Assembly (NCBI RefSeq): GCF_029278605.1
Contig: NZ_CP119573.1
Coordinates: 1,054,001 to 1,118,000, forward strand
Reading direction: 5' to 3'
DNA: 64,000 bases
From: Cupriavidus sp. WKF15
GTDB taxonomy: Bacteria > Pseudomonadota > Gammaproteobacteria > Burkholderiales > Burkholderiaceae
In this document: positions 24,437-36,225 of the stretch, piece after piece
How positions within the stretch are numbered: position 1 is the stretch's first letter
Layout: every line of letters starts with the position of its first letter
Made by a program: the position numbers and the translations under genes
The notes under the pieces: generated by a model
Databases searched by the model: none
What the model saw: the letters and a program-made list of their open reading frames with translations, nothing else
What the model was told of the DNA's origin: nothing

Positions 24437-25498
24437 TTAAAGGAATTCCTTGCGCAAATCGACACTGCAGCGCTCGCCGATTGCACTGTAGTTCTGCGCC
24501 AGCCAATGCTCGGCCTCATTGCGCCCCTGATCGCGCAGGTGGCAAAGAAAGTCCCAGTCCGCATTGAACTTGCTGGACACGCTGAGCGCCGTCATGGTCT
24601 GGTCCGAGCGGATTGCATGGATCAGCATTTCCTTCATCTCGGTCCGGTCTATCTTGCCGTCCTGGATGAGGGTGGTGACGAAGCTGATCGCACGAAGCTC
24701 GCGGATCAACGAAGAGTTGAAGCTGACTTCGTTAATGCGATTGAGAATCTCTGCTGCAGTCTTCGGCACGCCCTTGCGAACGATCGGGTTGATATGGACG
24801 ATCACCACATCTCGTGTGCTGCAGTGATAGATCAGCGGAAAGATCGCAGGGTTGCCGACATAGCCGCCGTCCCAGTAGTACTGGCCGTCGATCTCCACAG
24901 CCTGGAACAGGGACGGCAGGCAGGCCGAGGCCAGCACCGCCTTGAGACAGATTTCCTCGTGCGAGAACAGGCGCACCTTGCCGGTCTCGACATTGGTGGC
25001 GCACAGGTAAAGCTGGATCGGGCAATCCCGGCTCAGGACGTCGAAATCGACATGGTGGACAAGAACGTCGCGCAGCGGGTTGAGATTGAAAGGATTGAAC
25101 TGATAAGGGGAGAGTACGCGCAGCAGCAGGTCCGTCAGCAGATACATCGGCGAGCTGTCGAGCCCATAGCCGCTACGCATCCAGATCTCCCATGGCAGTT
25201 TGCGGAACGGGCTGTAGATCAGCGCGGTGCTGGAAACGTCATGCCAGAAGTTGTGCAGGGCGGTGCGAGCGCCAGGCGGCCCACCCTTGAGCAAGCCGTA
25301 GGCGAGTACCACGGCATTCATTGCGCCGGCGCTGGTGGCACTCACGCCTTCGATGGCGAGCCGCTTGTCTTCGAGCAGGCGGTCAAGTACGCCCCAGGCA
25401 AAGGCGCCATGGGCGCCCCCGCCCTGCAAGGCGAGCGCGATGGGCTTCACGAAGTCATCGGCTTCACCTGCATGGCGCGTTCCCGGGTTGGCAGACAT
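24437..25498 (-). CDS. patatin-like phospholipase (RssA-type)
   Basis: This 353-aa serine hydrolase of the patatin family has the oxyanion hole 'LQGGGAHGAFAWGVL' (~residues 27-41), the nucleophile 'GVSATSAGAMNAVV' (Ser ~60) and the catalytic Asp in 'YYWDGGYVGNPAIFPL' (~residue 206). No signal peptide is seen, so it is probably cytoplasmic or membrane-associated. Such proteins act on phospholipids or acyl esters, and some in this group are linked to polyhydroxyalkanoate granules. It is convergent with the hydrolase gene. Confidence 0.92.
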   Translation of the reverse strand: MSANPGTRHAGEADDFVKPIALALQGGGAHGAFAWGVLDRLLEDKRLAIEGVSATSAGAMNAVVLAYGLLKGGPPGARTALHNFWHDVSSTALIYSPFRKLPWEIWMRSGYGLDSSPMYLLTDLLLRVLSPYQFNPFNLNPLRDVLVHHVDFDVLSRDCPIQLYLCATNVETGKVRLFSHEEICLKAVLASACLPSLFQAVEIDGQYYWDGGYVGNPAIFPLIYHCSTRDVVIVHINPIVRKGVPKTAAEILNRINEVSFNSSLIRELRAISFVTTLIQDGKIDRTEMKEMLIHAIRSDQTMTALSVSSKFNADWDFLCHLRDQGRNEAEHWLAQNYSAIGERCSVDLRKEFL

Positions 25499-25845
25499 GT
25501 CGCGACCCTCTTTCCAGGCAAACTCCGAGGTCAGCTTTCCTGCTCATAACTGTAATGGCCGGAGAGCCTGCTTGCAGGATTTCGACGTCGTTTCAAGCCG
25601 GCGCCGAGGTTGGCTTCGGAGCGCGACTGTCTCATTAGATCGCTTTCGCCTCGCCGCACGCCTTAAACGCAATTAATCGCCAGGATCGAGGGCCAACAAC
25701 CAACCAGGGCCAGTAGTCGAGCGGCGGCGCGCCGATCCCCACGCTGGGGCCGTGTTCGCGGCACTCGGGAGGAGTCTGGGCAGGTCAGGTCAAAGACGAA
25801 GAAACTCTGACCAGCCTGCAGACTACGCAAAGTTGCTGAGGTAAC
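25499..25845. other. intergenic region with a small hairpin
   Basis: This region separates the divergent patatin and CapA-pair genes and should carry both promoters, but no convincing -35/-10 pair was found. A perfect CCTGC-TT-GCAGG hairpin lies at 25567-25578. Nothing else is evident. Confidence 0.4.
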
Positions 25846-26334
25846 ATGCCCTCGTCCGGTGCGAGAGCCCACGTGATAGAGACCCAACCAATGCGCCAGG
25901 CCAGCCTCCCCAATTGCCGCCCGTCCTGGGGCACAAGTGTTATTGCTTTGATGACGCTCATCACGTGCCAAATTGCTGGAGCGAATGCCGGACCACCCCT
26001 GCTTCGTTGTGAAATCAGCCAAGGCGGCGGCAATCCTCGCGTCTTCGAGTTCAAGCAGGCTGCCGACCCTTATTCCGTGAAGTCCGTCGATATAGACGGA
26101 CATTTTCGTTTCAAGGCAGTCATGGTTGGAGCCAGGGCCACTGCCTACATCAAGCTCTACACCTACTACCAGGATTCGGATCGGTACATCCTGCTGCATG
26201 AGGCCAAATACGTCCCTCGTGCAGCGCCTTCTCACTCTGACTCGACCGGCTCCTTCACGGGTATCAACTATCTCTATTCACCCGTTCTTGGAAGGGAACT
26301 GCAATATAGCTGCATGCTGACGGGGACGGCATAG
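25846..26334 (+). CDS. secreted small protein of unknown function
   Basis: This 162-aa protein has an N-terminal signal peptide ('SVIALMTLITCQIAGANA', cleavage expected ~residue 48). The mature part, about 115 aa, is rich in beta-strand-forming residues and has two cysteines (CEIS… and YSCML), probably one disulfide. ATG 25846 has GAGGT upstream; ATG 25891 is an alternative that gives a shorter signal peptide. It overlaps the CapA-type gene by one base (TAGTG), so the two are co-expressed. No family recognised. Confidence 0.65.
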   Translation: MPSSGARAHVIETQPMRQASLPNCRPSWGTSVIALMTLITCQIAGANAGPPLLRCEISQGGGNPRVFEFKQAADPYSVKSVDIDGHFRFKAVMVGARATAYIKLYTYYQDSDRYILLHEAKYVPRAAPSHSDSTGSFTGINYLYSPVLGRELQYSCMLTGTA

Positions 26335-27356
26335 TGCGGGAGGGCACGTCGGGCCGTGCAATCGCGCGATTCCTTGTCGCGGGTCTCCTCTACCTCGGCG
26401 TCGCGGGACAAGCCGCTGCGGACGACGCGCCCGCCGCCCCTGTGGTCTCGCTTGCCTTTGTCGGCGACATCATGCTCGACGGGATTCCTGGTGGTGCCAT
26501 CAAGGCGGGGCGTAATCCCTTTGCGTACTTCGCACGAATCCTGGATTCCGCGGATATCCGGATTGGTAATCTTGAGTGCGTCATTGCCTCCAGGGGCCGG
26601 GGCCGCCCGGAGCGCAAGCCGTTCACGTTTCGTGCCAATCCAGATGCGGTCAATGTACTGAAGGGCCATTTCACCGCGCTCTCCCTCGCCAACAACCACA
26701 CTGGCGATTTTGGCCGCGCCGCCTTTTCCGACATGCTTGATCTTCTCGAAGCGCAAAAGATCTCATTTTTCGGAGGGGGGCGAAACCTGGCCGAGGCACA
26801 TGCACCGCTTCTGATCGAGCGTAACGGCCTCAGGATTGCTCTCCTTGGCTACAACGAAATCTTCCCGCGGGGCTTCGAAGCCGATCACGATACGCCTGGG
26901 CTGGCCTGGAGCGAAGATGAACAGGTGATCGCCGACATCCGGAATGCACGAAGCGTCCACCATGCGGACCTCGTCATACCATTCATGCATTGGGGGATCG
27001 AGCACGAGCATCATGCCAGTGCACGCCAGCGCCAGCTCGCACGTGCGATGATCGACGCGGGCGCCAACGCAGTCATCGGCGGGCATCCGCACGTTACCCA
27101 GGACATCGAGCAATACAAGGGAAGCCCGATTTTCTATAGCCTGGGAAACTTTGTTTTTGACGGCTTCAAAGACGAAGACAACAATACCGGTTGGTTGATC
27201 CGGCTCGAAGTGGACCGGAGTGGGGTACATCGTTGGCAACTCTATGTGGCACGTACCGACCGCGAGGGCATTCCCCACCCTGTATCGCCAAGGCCCCGTT
27301 CATGCTGGCAAAGAGGGCAGGGGATGAAGACAGTGTGCGGGGACAGCGGGGACTGA
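26334..27356 (+). CDS. CapA-family metallophosphoesterase-like protein
   Basis: The 340-aa product has a signal peptide ('FLVAGLLYLGVAGQAAA') and a CapA (poly-gamma-glutamate capsule protein) domain. It shows 'SLAFVGDIMLDG' at the start, 'IGNLECVIAS', 'LANNHTGDFG', 'HWGIEHEHHASARQRQLAR' and 'VIGGHPHVTQ', the metal-binding blocks of the calcineurin-like fold. GTG 26334 starts it, overlapping the preceding stop. The last ~30 residues look poorly conserved. With no PgsB/PgsC genes nearby, a polyglutamate role is doubtful; the enzyme may act on cell-envelope material. Confidence 0.88.
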   Translation: MREGTSGRAIARFLVAGLLYLGVAGQAAADDAPAAPVVSLAFVGDIMLDGIPGGAIKAGRNPFAYFARILDSADIRIGNLECVIASRGRGRPERKPFTFRANPDAVNVLKGHFTALSLANNHTGDFGRAAFSDMLDLLEAQKISFFGGGRNLAEAHAPLLIERNGLRIALLGYNEIFPRGFEADHDTPGLAWSEDEQVIADIRNARSVHHADLVIPFMHWGIEHEHHASARQRQLARAMIDAGANAVIGGHPHVTQDIEQYKGSPIFYSLGNFVFDGFKDEDNNTGWLIRLEVDRSGVHRWQLYVARTDREGIPHPVSPRPRSCWQRGQGMKTVCGDSGD

Positions 27357-27526
27357 TCCGAATGGCGCAGATTGCTGATTTTCATTTGACGGTACTTTGG
27401 GGGCTTAAATAGAAAAAGGTCCGGTCTGTCGGCTGTGGACGCGCTGAGCCATCCAGCGCCGGTATTGACGGACGCGGCAGCCGCGGCACGCGTTGGACAG
27501 CCGCTGCAGGATCAGCGCGCGCAGCG

Positions 27527-27853
27527 GTGACAACCCGGGATCCGTGGCCCGAGAATCGTACGCTGCTGCCGCCCGACCTGGCGCAGTGGAAGCATGGCTC
27601 GTTGATTGAAACGCTCCGCAGCAAGGTGCAGGACATCGAGGCGCTGCAGGCGCGGCTCGCGCAAAGCAAAGCGCACCTTGTCGCGCTTTTGGCGGAGATC
27701 GAGGCGAAACCCGAGGAAATCGACTGCGCCACCAATGCCAGGAGGGTGCTGTCGCGGATGCGATCCGGGGAATTGGAAAGCCCGGCCCTGGCGACCGGCG
27801 ATGTCACTACCCTTCGCAAGGCGAGCCGGCGCCGGTCGCTCAGGAAGGGCTAA
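27527..27853 (+). CDS. small coiled-coil protein of unknown function
   Basis: This 108-aa protein from a GTG start has a central heptad-like helix ('LIETLRSKVQDIEALQARL…' to ~residue 65) and a basic C-terminal tail ('LRKASRRRSLRKG'). No known domain. Codon use is typical of the genome, but the SD is weak, so it may be spurious. It ends 94 bp before the molybdenum hydroxylase operon on the same strand. Confidence 0.4.
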   Translation: MTTRDPWPENRTLLPPDLAQWKHGSLIETLRSKVQDIEALQARLAQSKAHLVALLAEIEAKPEEIDCATNARRVLSRMRSGELESPALATGDVTTLRKASRRRSLRKG

Positions 27854-27947
27854 TGGATCGCCGGCGAGCCTGTACCACAGCGGGGCCAGGGCGCCTGGCA
27901 TGCGCGGCAAGCCAACATGAACTTCGGTAAGGGCAGAGAGATAACAG

Positions 27948-28415
27948 ATGAATCTGGAGGTTAACCACCAGCCGGTCAGCGTCGAATGCGACCCGGCCAC
28001 CCCCTTGCTGTGGGTGCTGCGGGACCACCTGAACCTGACGGGCACGAAGTTCGGCTGCGGCGTCGCGGCTTGCGGCGCGTGCACCGTGCATCTGGATGGC
28101 GCGGCGGTGCGGTCCTGCGTGCTGCCCGTGGCGGCGGTGGCCGGCAAGCGCATCACCACGATAGAAGGGCTGGCCAGCGCGCCGGGCAAGCGCCACGCAC
28201 TGCAGCAGGCCTGGATCGACGAACAGGTGCCGCAATGCGGCTACTGTCAATCGGGCATGCTGATGGCGGCGGTGGACCTGCTGGCCCGGCAGCCCGACCC
28301 GAGCGATGCCGACATCGACGCGGCCATCACCAACCTGTGCCGCTGCGGCACGTATCCGCGCGTGCGCACCGCCATCAAGCGTGCAGCGAAGGCGCTGCGG
28401 GAGGGCCGCGCATGA
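27948..28415 (+). CDS. [2Fe-2S] subunit of a molybdenum hydroxylase (IorA type)
   Basis: This 155-aa protein binds two [2Fe-2S] clusters. The plant-type cluster is in '[16 protein letters not shown]' plus 'SC' (~residues 40-60), and the helical C-terminal domain has 'QCGYCQSGM' and '[10 protein letters not shown]' (~residues 98-132). It passes electrons from the Mo cofactor of the large subunit. It overlaps the large subunit gene by 4 bp (ATGA). The family covers isoquinoline oxidoreductase and aldehyde dehydrogenases; substrate not determinable. Confidence 0.93.
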   Translation: MNLEVNHQPVSVECDPATPLLWVLRDHLNLTGTKFGCGVAACGACTVHLDGAAVRSCVLPVAAVAGKRITTIEGLASAPGKRHALQQAWIDEQVPQCGYCQSGMLMAAVDLLARQPDPSDADIDAAITNLCRCGTYPRVRTAIKRAAKALREGRA

Positions 28416-30715
28416 ACACCAGCGCAACGACCCCACGCCGCGGACGGCGCCGGTTCCTGCTGGGGTCACTCGGCATTGGCGGCGCGCTGGTGGTGGGCTG
28501 GGGCGTGATGCCGCCCCGCAGCCGGCTTGGCGATCCCGCAGCGTTCCCTGAAACGTCCGGCCAGGTTGCCCTGAACGGCTGGATCAAGATCACGCCGGAA
28601 GGTAACGTCATCCTTGCCATGCCACGCGTGGAGATGGGGCAGGGCATCCACACCGCGCTGTCCATGCTGGCCGCCGAGGAGCTCGATATTCCGCTGGCGC
28701 GGGTGAGCATCGAGTCATCACCCATCGAGCGCGTCTACGGCAATGTCGTCGTCATTGGCGACAGCTCGCTGCCGCTGCATCCGGACGATACCGACAAGAG
28801 CTGGGTGCGCGCCCTGCACTGGATCATGGCCAAGAGCGCGCGCGAGATCGGCCTCATCATCACCGGGGGCAGCAGCAGCGTGGCCGACGGCTGGCAGCCC
28901 GTGCGCGAGGCTGCCGCAACCGCGCGCGCCACGCTGGTGGAAGCGGCGGCGCGCGAGTGGGGTGTGCAGGCGGGACAGGTCACGGTGCAAGAAGGCCAGC
29001 TCATTGGACCGGGCGGCAGGCAGATGCCTTTCTCCGCGGTCGCGCGGAAGGCGCGCGAGATCGCGCCGCCATCGAACGTAACGCTCAAGCCGGCTGCGCA
29101 GTACCAGCTGATTGGCAAGCCTGCGCCGCGCAACGATATCGCGGGCAAGACGGATGGCAGCGCACGCTTTGCCATCGATGCGCGGCCGCCCGGTATGTTG
29201 TACGCGGCTGTCGTCATGTGTCCGGTGTTTGGCGGCAAGCTCAAGAGCTTCCAGTCGAAGGCGGCGCTTGCCATGACTGGCGTGCGGTATGTCGTGCCGT
29301 TCGACGGCATGGCGGGCGGCGCGCCGGGTGTGGCCGTGGTGGCCGACCACTACTGGCAGGCACGCCAGGCCATGGCGGTGCTCGAACCGGTCTGGGACAA
29401 GGGGCCGCATGCGACGCTCGATTCGGCCGGCATCCGGCAACAACTCATCGGCGCGCTCGACAGCGGCGAGGGCGGGGGCGGCTTCACCTATCGTTCGCTG
29501 GGCGATGGCCTGAAGGCCTTTGACAAGGCGCCGGGCGCGACCATCGTCGAGGCGGAATACAGTGCGCCCTACCTGGCGCATGCCGCCATGGAGCCGATCA
29601 ACTGCACGGCGCAGGTGACGAAGGACCGCGTGCAGCTCTGGGCGCCGACCCAGGTGGCCACGCTGGCGCAACTGGTCGCCGCACGGGCCGCGGGTGTGAG
29701 CCGGGACCAGGTGCATATCGACATTCCGCTCATTGGCGGCGGCTTCGGACGGAGACTGGAGTCGGACTTCATTGGCCAGGCCGTGTCGATCGCCACCAAA
29801 ACAGAGGGCCGCCCGGTACAGGTGATCTGGTCGCGCGAGGACGACATCCGCCACGACTTCTATCGCCCGCAGGCCATCGCACGGCTGAAGGCCCGCGTCG
29901 AGAACGGCAAGGTGACGGCCATCGCCTCGCGCAGTGCCGGGCAGTCGATCCTGGCCGGCGAGCTGGAGCGACTGTTCGGCGCGCCGTCGCTCGGCATCGA
30001 CCGCTACACAGCCGAGGGCCTGTTCGACCTGCCGTACGAGATCGAGCATGAGCACATTGCACACGTGGCAGTTGATTTGCCGGTGCCGGTCGGATTCTGG
30101 CGCAGCGTTGGCCACTCGTACACTGGCTTCTTCCTGGAAGGCTTCCTGAACGACGTGGGGGCCGCCGCCGGGCTCGATCCGCTGGCGATGCGGCGCGACT
30201 TGCTCAAGGCGCACCCGCGCGAGCTGATGGTGCTCGACACCGTAGCGCGGGCGGCAGGATGGAACCAGCCGCTGGCACCGGCCGCGGACGGCGCACCGCG
30301 TGCGCGCGGGCTTGCGCTGCACAACTCGTTCGGCTCGGTGGTGGCACAGGTAGCGGAGGTATCGCTCAAGGACGGCAAGCCGCGCGTGCATCGCGTTGTC
30401 TGCGCCGCGGACTGCGGCACCGTGGTCAACCCCGACATCGTTGCGCAGCAGCTGGAAAGCGGGATCATCTTCGGGCTGACTGCGGCGCTGTACGGCCAGG
30501 TCCAGATCAAGGACGGGCAGGTCGTGCAGAGCAATTTCCCCGACTACCCGGTGCTGAGGATGGCGGAGTCGCCGCTGATCGAGACCCACCTCGTGCCCAG
30601 CACGGCCGAGCCAGGCGGGGTCGGTGAAATCGCCGTGCCGCCGATCGGACCGGCTGTGGCGTATGCCATCGCCCAGCTCACCGGCAAACCGGTGCGGGAG
30701 CTGCCGATGGTGTAG
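28412..30715 (+). CDS. molybdopterin-binding large subunit of a molybdenum hydroxylase (IorB/xanthine-dehydrogenase family), Tat-exported
   Basis: This 767-aa protein begins with a twin-arginine signal ('[22 protein letters not shown]'-type, residues ~9-28) that would export the folded holoenzyme. The Mo-binding domain shows '[22 protein letters not shown]', '[14 protein letters not shown]' and '[12 protein letters not shown]' near the end. ATG 28412 overlaps the small-subunit stop; the longer frame from 27986 is a shadow of that gene. Electron acceptor is probably a periplasmic cytochrome, as in related IorAB and aldehyde dehydrogenase complexes; no cytochrome gene is adjacent. Confidence 0.92.
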   Translation: MNTSATTPRRGRRRFLLGSLGIGGALVVGWGVMPPRSRLGDPAAFPETSGQVALNGWIKITPEGNVILAMPRVEMGQGIHTALSMLAAEELDIPLARVSIESSPIERVYGNVVVIGDSSLPLHPDDTDKSWVRALHWIMAKSAREIGLIITGGSSSVADGWQPVREAAATARATLVEAAAREWGVQAGQVTVQEGQLIGPGGRQMPFSAVARKAREIAPPSNVTLKPAAQYQLIGKPAPRNDIAGKTDGSARFAIDARPPGMLYAAVVMCPVFGGKLKSFQSKAALAMTGVRYVVPFDGMAGGAPGVAVVADHYWQARQAMAVLEPVWDKGPHATLDSAGIRQQLIGALDSGEGGGGFTYRSLGDGLKAFDKAPGATIVEAEYSAPYLAHAAMEPINCTAQVTKDRVQLWAPTQVATLAQLVAARAAGVSRDQVHIDIPLIGGGFGRRLESDFIGQAVSIATKTEGRPVQVIWSREDDIRHDFYRPQAIARLKARVENGKVTAIASRSAGQSILAGELERLFGAPSLGIDRYTAEGLFDLPYEIEHEHIAHVAVDLPVPVGFWRSVGHSYTGFFLEGFLNDVGAAAGLDPLAMRRDLLKAHPRELMVLDTVARAAGWNQPLAPAADGAPRARGLALHNSFGSVVAQVAEVSLKDGKPRVHRVVCAADCGTVVNPDIVAQQLESGIIFGLTAALYGQVQIKDGQVVQSNFPDYPVLRMAESPLIETHLVPSTAEPGGVGEIAVPPIGPAVAYAIAQLTGKPVRELPMV

Positions 30716-30815
30716 GCAGTGGGCTCCTGGCGGAGGCCACTCATCGACTCTCCGGCGGCCCGACGGCGTAAGGGGACCGCTAGCTTCGCCGCGGGAATTC
30801 CAATTGTTCTTTCGC

Positions 30816-32783
30816 TCAGTGAACGTTCATTGGTAACAGCACCATCTGCTTTCCCTGCAGGTGCAGCCGGTCCTGGATCTCGCCAGGCGTCTGGTTGTGC
30901 AGCCATGACGTCAGGAAATTGACGTGGCGGAAGATGAGTTTGCTGGCAAAGCAGACGCTATTTGGAAACTCTGTTGTCGCCCCATCCACGAGCCGCATGA
31001 ATTCCATGACGGGGTTGGTCCCGAATGCCGCGCGGGAGTCGGCCGCCAGTCCGTGCCGCTGGCAGGTGGCCACGTAGTACTGCAGGGCTTCTCCAATCGT
31101 ATGCTGCAGACGGTGCAACGATTCCTGGCCCTCGTAGCTCTGCGCATCGACTTCGCCAACCGCAAGGAATATGAAGTTATGGAAGTGGCCGGGGAACAGG
31201 CGTTGGATCCAGAGCAGCGCATGCATGCTCACGCCGCGATGCTTTCCCACAAGAACAATCGCAGTTGGCTTGCCCGGGTCGAGCGGCAGAATCCGCGCCG
31301 GGTCAACCGCAGGAGGGCTGCCTGCGAACATCGCATCGGCGTGGGAAAGTTCCGCTCTGGTCGCCATATAGTGACGCTTCACCAGGACGCAGAGCGCGAT
31401 CACGATGCCCGTGACCAACAAGGTAAGCCAGCCGCCAGAGGTGAACTTTTCGATCACGGTGACAGCGAGAATCGAGGCGGTAACCGTCAGGCCCAACAAC
31501 GACAGGCCGAATCGGACGATCCAGCGCGGCTCCTGCTTGTGGCCCCACCAGTAGATGCACAGGCCAAGCAGGGACAGGCTAAATGTCAGGAACACATTGA
31601 TGCTGTAAAGCACCACAAGCACGGCGACCTGGCCATGCGTCCAGAACAGGATCAGGGCGCTGGCCATGCCCATTACGATGATGCCGTTCTGGCGTACCAG
31701 GCGTGTGGACAGATCCCTGAAGTGGCGTGGAACCCAATGGTCGCCAGCCATGTTCGACAGCACCGCGGGCCCATCCAGGAATCCGGTCTGGGCGCCCACC
31801 AGCAGCAACCCCGCCTCGAACGCCAGCACGGCTGCCAGAAGTGCATGGCTTGCCGTCGGCGAGCCGAGGCCGAAGCTGTCGATGACGTGCGCGAATACCA
31901 CGGCGTTTAGCGTCTGGCCTTCGACCGGGGCGGCATGCCACAGCATATACAGCAGGATGATGCCGCCAGCCGTGAAGGCCAGCGATGTTGCCATATAGAA
32001 CATCGTCCACTTGCCGTTGGCGACACGAGGCTCGGCAAGCATGTTCACGTTATTGGAAACAGCCTCGAGCCCGGTGTAGGTGCCGCCGCCCAGAGAAAAA
32101 GCTCGCATCAGAATGGCCAGCATGGCGACGGGCCCCAGGGCCTGGGAGATCGTCGATGCCTCGCTGGCGGCATCGGGCACCACGCGGCCGAGGTTGCCGG
32201 CATGGGCAACGACGCCATACACGATAAGCCCGAAATGCAGCACGACAAAGCCCATGAAGATGGGCAGCAGGACAAGGATCGATTCCTTCATGCCGCGGAA
32301 GTTCAGTACCGTCATGATGACGACGATCGCAATCTCGGTTGTCAGCTTGTAAGGCTGGGCACCGAGCGGCAGCAGGCTATAAAACGCATCGACACTGCTG
32401 GCAAGGGACGTCGCCACGGTCAGAACGTAATCGACCAGCAGCGCAGCTCCCGAAACAAGCCCGGGACGGGGCCCCAGCAATGCTGTGGCGACGCGATAGC
32501 CACCTCCGCCGGTGGGAAACAACTCGATGACCTGGTTGTAGCCGACCGCAATGATGAAAACCGTGGTGGCCGTGGCAAGCGCAAGGAAGATGGCCAGCGG
32601 TGTATGGCTTCCGAGTGCCAGGAACGCTTCCTCCGGCCCGTAGCAGGAGGAGGACAGGCCGTCCGCGCCGAGCCCGACCCAGGCGAGCACGGGGGCTACC
32701 GCAATGGCATGGCGCGTGGCGGGCGCGAGAGGGTCAAGCGGCTTGCCGGCCAGGTAAGTCCACCATCTGGATGGTTGCGCCAT
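30816..32783 (-). CDS. APC-superfamily permease with C-terminal cytosolic domain (KimA/amino-acid-permease-like)
   Basis: The 655-aa product has about 12 TM helices, beginning after 'LAWVGLGADGLSSSCYGPEEAF' (unwound TM1 'GLGADGLSS') and with 'PTGGGGYRVA' in the TM3 region. A soluble tail of ~130 residues follows. The architecture resembles the KimA-type potassium importers rather than short amino-acid permeases, but the cargo is not proven. ATG 32783 is chosen (AGGGGAA upstream). It stands alone, facing the molybdenum hydroxylase operon tail-to-tail. Confidence 0.85.
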   Translation of the reverse strand: MAQPSRWWTYLAGKPLDPLAPATRHAIAVAPVLAWVGLGADGLSSSCYGPEEAFLALGSHTPLAIFLALATATTVFIIAVGYNQVIELFPTGGGGYRVATALLGPRPGLVSGAALLVDYVLTVATSLASSVDAFYSLLPLGAQPYKLTTEIAIVVIMTVLNFRGMKESILVLLPIFMGFVVLHFGLIVYGVVAHAGNLGRVVPDAASEASTISQALGPVAMLAILMRAFSLGGGTYTGLEAVSNNVNMLAEPRVANGKWTMFYMATSLAFTAGGIILLYMLWHAAPVEGQTLNAVVFAHVIDSFGLGSPTASHALLAAVLAFEAGLLLVGAQTGFLDGPAVLSNMAGDHWVPRHFRDLSTRLVRQNGIIVMGMASALILFWTHGQVAVLVVLYSINVFLTFSLSLLGLCIYWWGHKQEPRWIVRFGLSLLGLTVTASILAVTVIEKFTSGGWLTLLVTGIVIALCVLVKRHYMATRAELSHADAMFAGSPPAVDPARILPLDPGKPTAIVLVGKHRGVSMHALLWIQRLFPGHFHNFIFLAVGEVDAQSYEGQESLHRLQHTIGEALQYYVATCQRHGLAADSRAAFGTNPVMEFMRLVDGATTEFPNSVCFASKLIFRHVNFLTSWLHNQTPGEIQDRLHLQGKQMVLLPMNVH

Positions 32784-33070
32784 AGTCGTTCCCCTAGCCA
32801 GCGAGCCACGAGAGGCGGGCTGAACGCAGTACCGGCATGTCATGAGCCAGGGAGGGCACATTCAGTCCTGCGACTACTGTAGGCGCGCGGGGACGTCGGC
32901 CCAAGCAAGCAAAGCGCTGGAGGAGCAATGCAGGAGAATTTTTATGGGATCTTTATCCCCGGCGGATACTTTTTGACGCAGGTCGTACGGCCCCTTGCGT
33001 ACTCTTAAGTCAGGGTAATTGGAGGTTGTCTCGTCGCCTCCAGGTTTCGCAACAGGATGAAGGTCAGAAC

Positions 33071-33592
33071 ATGATCAAGATACTTGTACCGGTAGACGGT
33101 TCGGAGTGTGCCTTAGCGGCGGTGCGACATGCCGCGTTCCTGTTCCGGGAAGGCAGCATTTCCGAGGTGGTACTGCTGAACGTGCAAGCCCCTCTTGAAC
33201 GCAGTCGGGCGAGCGCATTTCATTCGTTTGCCGAGCTAAGGGAGTACGAATGCCGTCAAGGCGAGTCCGCGCTCTCGCGGGCTTGCGAGATCCTTGAGGA
33301 TTCCGGCGTGCGCTATAGCGCGATCATCGGCTTGGGAAATGCCGCAAGAACGATTGCCAGCGCGGCGGCGTCGACCCAGTGCGACAGTATTGTGATGGGT
33401 GCGAGCCTCTGGTCGCAGATCAAGGCCTGCATTGGGGGCGGGCTGCCCGCGAAGGTCATGCGCAGGACGTCCGTGCCCGTGACGGTTGTGAAGTCTTCCC
33501 GCGCCGCGGGCACGATCGATCTTCCACGGCCTGCGGCATCGCCGCGTCAGCATCCCCGTCCTCAACTTGTCGTTTATCCAGCGGCGTATTGA
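33071..33592 (+). CDS. universal stress protein (UspA family)
   Basis: This 173-aa Usp begins 'IKILVPVDGSECALAAVRHAA' and carries the nucleotide-binding pattern 'IVMGASLWSQIKACIGGGLPAKVMRRTSVPVTVV' (G-2x-G-9x-G(S/T)-like, here 'GAS…GGGLP', ~residues 108-140). The family's usual GS before the final strand is changed, so ATP binding may be weak. A basic, Pro-rich tail of ~25 residues is unusual. ATG 33071 is preferred over the open frame from 33026. Confidence 0.9.
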   Translation: MIKILVPVDGSECALAAVRHAAFLFREGSISEVVLLNVQAPLERSRASAFHSFAELREYECRQGESALSRACEILEDSGVRYSAIIGLGNAARTIASAAASTQCDSIVMGASLWSQIKACIGGGLPAKVMRRTSVPVTVVKSSRAAGTIDLPRPAASPRQHPRPQLVVYPAAY

Positions 33593-33760
33593 TCCAGGGC
33601 GCAATCGTTCGGTGAGCGGCTGCCGCAGTTGCGCGCGGGGTGTGCCTTTTGGTGCGCAAGCCTTTTCTATGAGATGCCCAGCCGGTGACTTCGCAATGTA
33701 GTCTGTCCGTCGGACCGGGCAGTATACTTTCGACTTTCGCCACGCACCCAAGAATTACCC

Positions 33761-34102
33761 ATGAGCGCTCTACCCTCCTGCCCGAAATGTCATTCCGAGT
33801 TCACCTATGAAGATGGGGGTCTCTATATCTGCCCGGAATGCGCTCATGAGTGGTCGGCGCAGGCCGTGGCGCTGGCCGAAGCGGAAGTCACGGTTTATCG
33901 CGATTCAGCGGGCAACGTATTGCAGGACGGGGATACCGTCACGGTGATCAAGGATCTCAAGCTGAAGGGATCGGCCGGCGTGATCAAGATGGGCACCAAG
34001 GTAAAGAACATCCGGCTGGTCGGCGGTGACCACGATATCGATTGCAAGATCGATGGCTTCGGTGCCATGAGCCTGAAATCGGAGTTCGTCAGGAAGGTGT
34101 GA
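33761..34102 (+). CDS. yjdM: zinc-ribbon protein YjdM/PhnA
   Basis: This 113-aa protein has an N-terminal zinc ribbon (Cys at 'SCPKCHSEF' and '[10 protein letters not shown]', residues ~7-30) and a C-terminal SH3-like barrel ('[32 protein letters not shown]'). It is the PhnA/YjdM family, historically named after the phosphonate operon but of unknown function in most bacteria. No phosphonate genes are near. A TATACT at 33723-33728 could be its -10 box. Confidence 0.9.
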   Translation: MSALPSCPKCHSEFTYEDGGLYICPECAHEWSAQAVALAEAEVTVYRDSAGNVLQDGDTVTVIKDLKLKGSAGVIKMGTKVKNIRLVGGDHDIDCKIDGFGAMSLKSEFVRKV

Positions 34103-34345
34103 CGAAGGCAGCGGTGCCCCTGGCTGGCAGCGATGCCTGCCCCGGGCAGTAGCGCTTAGGGAAGGGAGTATATTAAGTGCCGAACGAGATACTTCCGGAG
34201 GTCTGTTTGAAAAGAACTTGCAAATTGGCCGCGGCGGCATTAGTATTCGCTCCCCGCTCGCAGAGGACCGCGTAGCGGGCGAAGACTTCCTGGCAGCAAC
34301 TCAAAAACGAGCCGCTTTCCAGAATGAAGAATTTCTCAGAAATGC

Positions 34346-34374
34346 TTGCATAATCGCTGAAAGTTCTTTATAGT
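34346..34374 (+). promoter_or_regulatory. rRNA operon promoter
   Basis: TTGCAT (34346-34351), 17-bp spacer and TATAGT (34369-34374), about 250 bp upstream of 16S. Position and strength fit the rrn promoter. The AT-rich stretch upstream could act as an UP element. Confidence 0.7.
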
Positions 34375-34433
34375 CTTGCTTCTTCGCTGCTGACGAAAAA
34401 GCAGCGACGCAAAACGGCAAAGCCGATTGCGAA

Positions 34434-34445
34434 GTTCTTTAACAA
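34434..34445 (+). promoter_or_regulatory. boxA antitermination element (rRNA leader)
   Basis: GTTCTTTAACAA matches the rrn boxA that loads the Nus/S4 antitermination complex. An identical copy lies in the 16S-23S spacer at 36305-36316. Confidence 0.8.
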
Positions 34446-34453
34446 ACAGACAA

Positions 34454-34465
34454 CCGATAAGTGTG
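34454..34465 (+). other. RNase III processing stem of 16S rRNA (5' strand)
   Basis: CCGATAAGTGTG is perfectly complementary to CACACTTATCGG at 36186-36197, beyond the 16S 3' end. Together they close the 16S precursor loop, where RNase III normally cuts. Confidence 0.75.
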
Positions 34466-34624
34466 GGCGCTTGATGACGGATGCGAAAGACTTCGGTCTT
34501 TTAGCTCAAAAGTTATCAGTGCTCGCACAGCAAAACGTGACTGGATTTTCGGATCTGGTCAGTCAGTTTTCTGAGAGTGAGCGACCGCTCGAAAGAGCGA
34601 GGGCCTTCGGGTCCACACAGAGAT

Positions 34625-36157
<1,533 letters not shown>

Positions 36158-36225
36158 CCAGAGTGTGCATCCCAAGTCGAGCGTTCACACTTATCGGTTT
36201 GTTTGTGGTTTCAGCCTGGGCTGAA

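Noticed and set aside
27357..27526. Possible insertion-sequence end before the 108-aa gene
   Set aside because: No inverted repeat, duplication or transposase remnant could be recognised.
28718..30589. 623-aa minus-strand frame opposite the molybdenum hydroxylase gene
   Set aside because: Antisense shadow of a gene with clear Mo-cofactor motifs.
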